The position numbers were made by a program, and so were the translations under genes. From Ktedonobacteraceae bacterium (GTDB lineage Bacteria > Chloroflexota > Ktedonobacteria > Ktedonobacterales > Ktedonobacteraceae), in assembly GCA_035653615.1 (NCBI GenBank), contig DASRBN010000019.1:235723-299722 (forward strand): DNA of 64,000 nt. The letters are read 5' to 3'. How positions within the stretch are numbered: position 1 is the stretch's first letter; the number at the start of each line of letters is the position of its first letter. Positions 60,611 through 64,000 of the stretch are shown one piece after another. The notes below the pieces were generated by a model, which was given only the letters and a program-made list of their open reading frames with translations, was not told the DNA's origin and did not search any database.

Positions 60611-62068
60611 CTAATACTCAGCGAGCTGAATCTCCTCCTCCTCCTGGGGCTTGCCGTCGAGGGAGATGGCATATTGGTCAACGTCCTCGATCTCCCAGCG
60701 TTCCTGCGCATCGACCCAGGTGTCGGCCTCGGTTTCGTAGGCGCCCTGCATACGGCGCACAATGCTGCGGCGCAGGCGGGTGCGCAGGTTCTCCAGCGGG
60801 ATGCGCTGCAGAACCGGCTCGAAGAAGCCCTGCACGATGATGCGTTCGGCCTCTTCACGCGCGATGCCGCGTACCATCAGGTAGAAGAGTTGCTCTTCGT
60901 CAATCTTGCCGGTAGTGGCGCCGTGGCTGGCGCTGACCTCGTTGGCTCCGATTTCCAGGCTCGGTATCGATTCTGCCCGGCACTTGTCGCTCAGTAGCAG
61001 CGTGTGATCGGAGAGGAATGAAGCCGTCTGCTGCGCCTTTGGCCGCACGCGGATCATTCCGATAAATTCCACGCGCGACTCGTCGGTCAACACGCCTTTG
61101 ACCAGTGTCTCGGCATTCGTCGCGGTCGAGGCGTGATCGGAGAGCGTGTTGATTGAATACCGCTGGTCGTGGTCGGTGAAAAAGACTCCTACCAGTTCGC
61201 CGGCGCTGCCGCTTCCCTGCATACCGATGCCGACGTTGGAAAGCATGACCTTGCTGCCGAGGTCGGCTATTACCCAGGTGGTGCTGCCATCCTTTTCATG
61301 GACGGCGTTCTTATTTGTGACCGTCCAGACGTTCTGACCGAAGTCCTGCAGGTTGCTGAACTCGACATGCGCCGCGTTTTTGACATACACCTCGACGACG
61401 CCATTGAGCAAGGATGGTTGCTCGCCATCGAAGGCGGAGCTCTGTTCCTCGACATAGCGCACGCTGCTCATCTCGTCTGCAACGATGAGCGTATGCGCGA
61501 AGATGGCCGAGGCGGGCGCATCGATCCAGATTTGCGCCAGGATAGGGTCTTCAACCTCTACTCCCTTGGGGAGATACAGGAAGATGCCGCCGCTCCAGAA
61601 TGCCGCGTGCAGAGCGGTATATTTGTTGCTGCTTACTGGCACGCAATCGGTCATGAAGTACTGCTGCACCAGTTCGGGATATTCGCGTACGGCTGTATCC
61701 AGGTCGGTGAGGATGACGCCGCGGCTTTTGAGTTCTTCGTCAAGCTCGGTACGCACGACAGAGGAGTTGCGCTGCACGATCAGGCCGGAACGTTGATCGA
61801 CCAGCGCCTCTTGCAAAGACTGCTCGATTGGCGCGGGCAGTTTGTCGTTGCCCGCGGACGGAACGTATGGATTGAGCGCCTGGAACTTGAAATTCGCCAG
61901 CGTGCGTAGCGTGCCCAGGTCGCCACGACGGCCAAGTGGCGTCTCCATGCTTTCATAGAGGTCCCAGGCCTGCAGGCGTTTCTGTAGCATCCATTCAGGC
62001 TCTCCCTTCTGGCGCGAAAGTTCCTCTACCGCGCCGCGCGAGAGTCCATTGGATAGAGCATTAGCCAT
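60611..62068 (-). CDS. sufD: SufB/SufD-type Fe-S scaffold, SufD-like
   Basis: 485 residues. The beta-helix core and C-terminal motif [20 protein letters not shown] then [14 protein letters not shown] are those of SufD (His in SHGAT). The segment [15 protein letters not shown] carries a Cys in the place where SufB has a conserved one. The N-terminus, with [17 protein letters not shown], also resembles SufB. It probably forms the scaffold complex with SufC. No second SufB/D gene is present in the operon, so this single protein may play both parts. It starts eight bases inside the sufC end. Confidence 0.88.
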   Translation of the reverse strand: MANALSNGLSRGAVEELSRQKGEPEWMLQKRLQAWDLYESMETPLGRRGDLGTLRTLANFKFQALNPYVPSAGNDKLPAPIEQSLQEALVDQRSGLIVQRNSSVVRTELDEELKSRGVILTDLDTAVREYPELVQQYFMTDCVPVSSNKYTALHAAFWSGGIFLYLPKGVEVEDPILAQIWIDAPASAIFAHTLIVADEMSSVRYVEEQSSAFDGEQPSLLNGVVEVYVKNAAHVEFSNLQDFGQNVWTVTNKNAVHEKDGSTTWVIADLGSKVMLSNVGIGMQGSGSAGELVGVFFTDHDQRYSINTLSDHASTATNAETLVKGVLTDESRVEFIGMIRVRPKAQQTASFLSDHTLLLSDKCRAESIPSLEIGANEVSASHGATTGKIDEEQLFYLMVRGIAREEAERIIVQGFFEPVLQRIPLENLRTRLRRSIVRRMQGAYETEADTWVDAQERWEIEDVDQYAISLDGKPQEEEEIQLAEY

Positions 62069-62885
62069 TGACCGTCACCCCATTCTCTTCGTCCATGGGC
62101 CGCAGCCATTCGTACCCCTTCTTTTCGAGTTCGGTGGCCAGTTCTTTCCCGCCGGAGAGAACGATGCGCCCATCGTACATGACGTGTACAAAATCTGGGA
62201 CGATATAGTCCAGTATGCGCTGGTAATGCGTGATGAGCAGGATGCCAAGATTGGGGCCGCGCAGGGCATTGACGCTCTCGGAGACAATCTTGAGGGCATC
62301 GATATCCAGGCCGGAGTCTGTCTCGTCCATCAGCGCGATTTCCGGCTCCAGCAGCGCCATCTGCAGAATCTCGGCGCGTTTCTTTTCGCCGCCGGAGAAG
62401 CCGTCGTTGATGGAACGGTTGATGAAGCTGTTATCGACCCGCAGCAGGCGCATCTTTTCTTGCAGCAATTTACGGAACTCGCCGGGCGGAATGCTCTTGC
62501 GTTTGGTAGCCTTGCCGCTAGGATTCTCGCCCTCTTCCAGTGGCTTATTGCCTTCGCGCACGGCCTCAAGCGAGCGGCGCAGGAAATTGGCCACGCTGAC
62601 GCCTGGAATGGACATCGGATACTGGAACGCCAGGAAGAGGCGCATGCGAGCGCGGCGGTCGGGTGAGTACTCGAGAATATTTTCGCCTTTGAACCAGATT
62701 TCACCCTCGGTCACTTCATATTTCGGGTTGCCCATAATGACGTTAGCGAGTGTGCTTTTACCGGAACCATTGGGACCCATTAAGGCGTGGACTTCGCCCT
62801 GTTTGACGGTCAGGTTCACACCGCGTAAGATCGGTTTGCCTTCGATATTGGCATGCAGGTTTTTAATAATAAGTTCTGACGACAT
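62061..62885 (-). CDS. sufC: SufC Fe-S assembly ATPase
   Basis: 274 residues of ABC ATPase fold. Walker [10 protein letters not shown] near 36, [14 protein letters not shown] (Q-loop), signature [17 protein letters not shown] near 165, Walker [12 protein letters not shown] near 190, and switch His in [10 protein letters not shown] 20-residue insert (about 115-140) rich in Lys and Glu is longer than in the Escherichia coli protein. It powers the SufB/D scaffold. AAGGAGGAA lies about ten bases before the ATG. Confidence 0.96.
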   Translation of the reverse strand: MSSELIIKNLHANIEGKPILRGVNLTVKQGEVHALMGPNGSGKSTLANVIMGNPKYEVTEGEIWFKGENILEYSPDRRARMRLFLAFQYPMSIPGVSVANFLRRSLEAVREGNKPLEEGENPSGKATKRKSIPPGEFRKLLQEKMRLLRVDNSFINRSINDGFSGGEKKRAEILQMALLEPEIALMDETDSGLDIDALKIVSESVNALRGPNLGILLITHYQRILDYIVPDFVHVMYDGRIVLSGGKELATELEKKGYEWLRPMDEENGVTVNG

Positions 62886-62909
62886 TTTAGGAAAGAGTTC
62901 CTCCTTGTA

Positions 62910-63425
62910 TTAGTTTGTGGACGGATGAGCCACACGAATATCAGAGATGGCGATGAACTGGGATGTTGTGGGAGCTGGATGCGCTTTCTCCTGCTCCGAA
63001 TCGGATGAGCCTACCAGTTCGGCCAATGTCATGGTATCGATGGTGTGAGCGACAGCGTCACGCACTTTGGCCCACAAATATTTGATGCGGCACGAGTCAA
63101 GGAAGCCGCAAATCTCGGTCATTTCGCCTTCGGTCGCGCAGATCATGGGGGCAATCGGCCCCTCAAGGGTGCGCAGGATTTCACCCATCGTAATATCTGC
63201 CGGGTCGCGGCTCAAGCTATAGCCGCCGTGCGCGCCGCGCGTACTCGTAACCAGCGGTGGATTCGCCTCGCGCAGCAGTTTTACCAGTTGCTCAAGGTAT
63301 GCCAGGGGCAGCATCTCGGCCTGCGCAATATCGGTAAGCGAGCGCGGGCGCCCGCCGTAATGACGAGCGAGATGAGCCATGATCCGCACGCCATATTCGC
63401 CTTTTGTAGAAACTTGTAACCACAT
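62910..63425 (-). CDS. Rrf2-family regulator of the suf operon
   Basis: 171 residues. An N-terminal winged helix (1-75; STKGEYGVRIMAHLARHYGG and YLEQLVKLLREANPPLV) and three cysteines (Cys96, Cys106, Cys112) that would bind an Fe-S cluster as in IscR/SufR. It senses cluster status and represses or activates the operon. Its stop is 24 bases before sufC. A promoter with an operator-like palindrome lies upstream at 63534-63563, so autoregulation is expected. The 35-residue C-terminal tail is not conserved. Confidence 0.92.
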   Translation of the reverse strand: MWLQVSTKGEYGVRIMAHLARHYGGRPRSLTDIAQAEMLPLAYLEQLVKLLREANPPLVTSTRGAHGGYSLSRDPADITMGEILRTLEGPIAPMICATEGEMTEICGFLDSCRIKYLWAKVRDAVAHTIDTMTLAELVGSSDSEQEKAHPAPTTSQFIAISDIRVAHPSTN

Positions 63426-63533
63426 GGTCTTCTCCCTTCTCGCCGTATCTGAATTGCTGTGCCGCTCTCGAATAACCGGCAGGCATCTATGACTAAGCAG
63501 CGCTAAATTAATCCGACCTGTTCACTAGGATAT

Positions 63534-63563
63534 ATTCTAGCACCTTTGGTGAAAGGTCGTCAA
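63534..63563 (-). promoter_or_regulatory. suf operon promoter with palindrome in the spacer
   Basis: Reverse-strand TTGACG (63558-63563) and TAGAAT (63534-63539), spacing 18. The spacer contains ACCTTT-GGTG-AAAGGT (63542-63557 on the + strand), a perfect six-base dyad placed where a repressor would block RNA polymerase. A likely Rrf2 operator. Confidence 0.65.
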
Positions 63564-63577
63564 CCAGGAAAAATACA

Positions 63578-63614
63578 GGAGTTGATCGGGCTTTTCTAGC
63601 CGGCGATCAACTCC
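63578..63614. terminator. Intrinsic terminator
   Basis: Arms GGAGTTGATCG (63578-63588) and CGATCAACTCC (63604-63614). T-rich runs flank both sides (TTTTTC on the + strand; GTATTTTTCC on the reverse), so it can work both ways. On the reverse strand it ends the PKD-protein transcript before the suf promoter. Confidence 0.8.
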
Positions 63615-63639
63615 TTTTTCATCTAGTGGTTGGATGAAA

Positions 63640-63729
63640 GGGCGCCACGATTGGATAAGAGGGCGATCCAGTTGGCAGAAAGGGCGACCACAAGAGCCGC
63701 CCCTACGATACGAGGCCGTTTTCAGGCTG
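63640..63729. other. Short degenerate tandem of GGGCG words
   Basis: GAAAGGGCG, AGAGGGCGA and GAAAGGGCGACCACAAGAG follow one another, and the last resembles family D. It lies just past the 3' end of the PKD gene. Confidence 0.5.
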
Positions 63730-64000
63730 TTACACCACCTTGATGGATACGGTTTTGCTGAGCTGGCTGCCGCCCTGATCGACTACGGTCAGGGTCAGGG
63801 TATAGGTTCCCTTTTTAGCATAGGTGTGCAAGCCACCCAGGTCAAAGCCCTGTGGATGACCGGCGGCTTTGCCCACCTTAACGGTCGAGGACATGCCGTC
63901 GCCCCAGTTGATCGTGGCGGTATAGTCAGAGACCTGCCCGTTGGGATCAGCATCGGTGAAGGTGGCGCTCAGGCTGGCCCTGTGATGACCCAGCGGGTTG
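63730..64000 (-). CDS. C-terminal PKD/Ig-like domain of a secreted protein (cut by window edge)
   Basis: A reverse frame runs from the window edge to a TAA at 63730-63732, about 89 residues. The sequence fits a PKD-type domain: FTDADPNGQVSDYTATINWG, DGMSSTV, then YAKKGTYTLTLTVVDQGG, and a KTVSIKVV end. Such domains stack in secreted or surface proteins. The N-terminus lies outside the window. It is followed by a terminator at 63578-63614. Confidence 0.85.
   Translation of the reverse strand, partial: NPLGHHRASLSATFTDADPNGQVSDYTATINWGDGMSSTVKVGKAAGHPQGFDLGGLHTYAKKGTYTLTLTVVDQGGSQLSKTVSIKVV

Overview
The window looks like chromosomal DNA from a Ktedonobacteria-type member of the Chloroflexota. 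This is an inference from gene content: a single-gene serine/threonine kinase with a beta-propeller neighbour, BNR/sialidase and PKD secreted proteins, GH114, DUF2079, an Rrf2-suf operon, an orphan type-ISP methylase, many membrane proteins with disordered tails, and a very high load of short dispersed palindromes. Base composition is moderately GC-rich, apart from a visibly AT-richer islet at about 21.7-23.0 kb. Genes occur on both strands in short operons. There are no rRNA genes, no CRISPR array and no complete insertion sequence; one tRNA (Thr, UGU) is present.

Layout. 0-4 kb: a cut-off CDS, msrA, and an ArsR-like regulator / small membrane protein / MFS efflux operon with an operator-like repeat. 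4-8 kb: a DUF1259 protein, a secreted GH114 enzyme, and rho-comB with a strong promoter. 8-14 kb: a zinc-metalloprotease-like protein, an amidohydrolase, an EamA transporter, a truncated Rpn nuclease tail, an RsmC-like methyltransferase and a transaldolase-like aldolase. 14-22 kb: small membrane proteins, an SbcD/Mre11-like nuclease, a lipoprotein and an M1 aminopeptidase with HEAT repeats. 21.6-25 kb: a two-gene low-GC cassette with an SDH-type Clp-fold protease, then an ABC1/UbiB kinase. 25-28 kb: mazG and an MBL hydrolase. 29-35 kb: a one-piece histidine kinase-LuxR protein, an orphan type-ISP-like DNA methylase and a secreted sialidase-like protein. 35-43 kb: tRNA-Thr, a DUF164 zinc ribbon protein, a cupin, MenA/UbiA, a HAD hydrolase, and an operon joining an ECF sigma factor-ankyrin fusion to a degenerate F1-ATPase beta-like protein. 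43-50 kb: tryptophan 2,3-dioxygenase, an M20 dipeptidase, a PQQ-type propeller, a GT9 remnant, a serine/threonine kinase and a receiver protein. 50-58 kb: an ABC-2 exporter, a SRAP protein, an acyltransferase-like protein, DUF2877, YggT, DUF2079 and a YdjM-type protein. 58-63.5 kb: an Rrf2-sufC-sufD-sufS-sufU-Rieske operon for Fe-S cluster assembly. The right edge carries the end of a PKD-domain protein.

Two things stand out. First, the sigma-ankyrin / pseudo-F1-beta pair at 40176-42520, joined by an ATGA overlap, looks like an undescribed regulatory module. Second, at least four families of short dispersed palindromic repeats fill the intergenic spaces. They also sit in frame inside otherwise conserved genes (histidine kinase-LuxR, amidohydrolase, DNA methylase, MazG, probably DUF2079) and supply stop codons or C-terminal tails to others.
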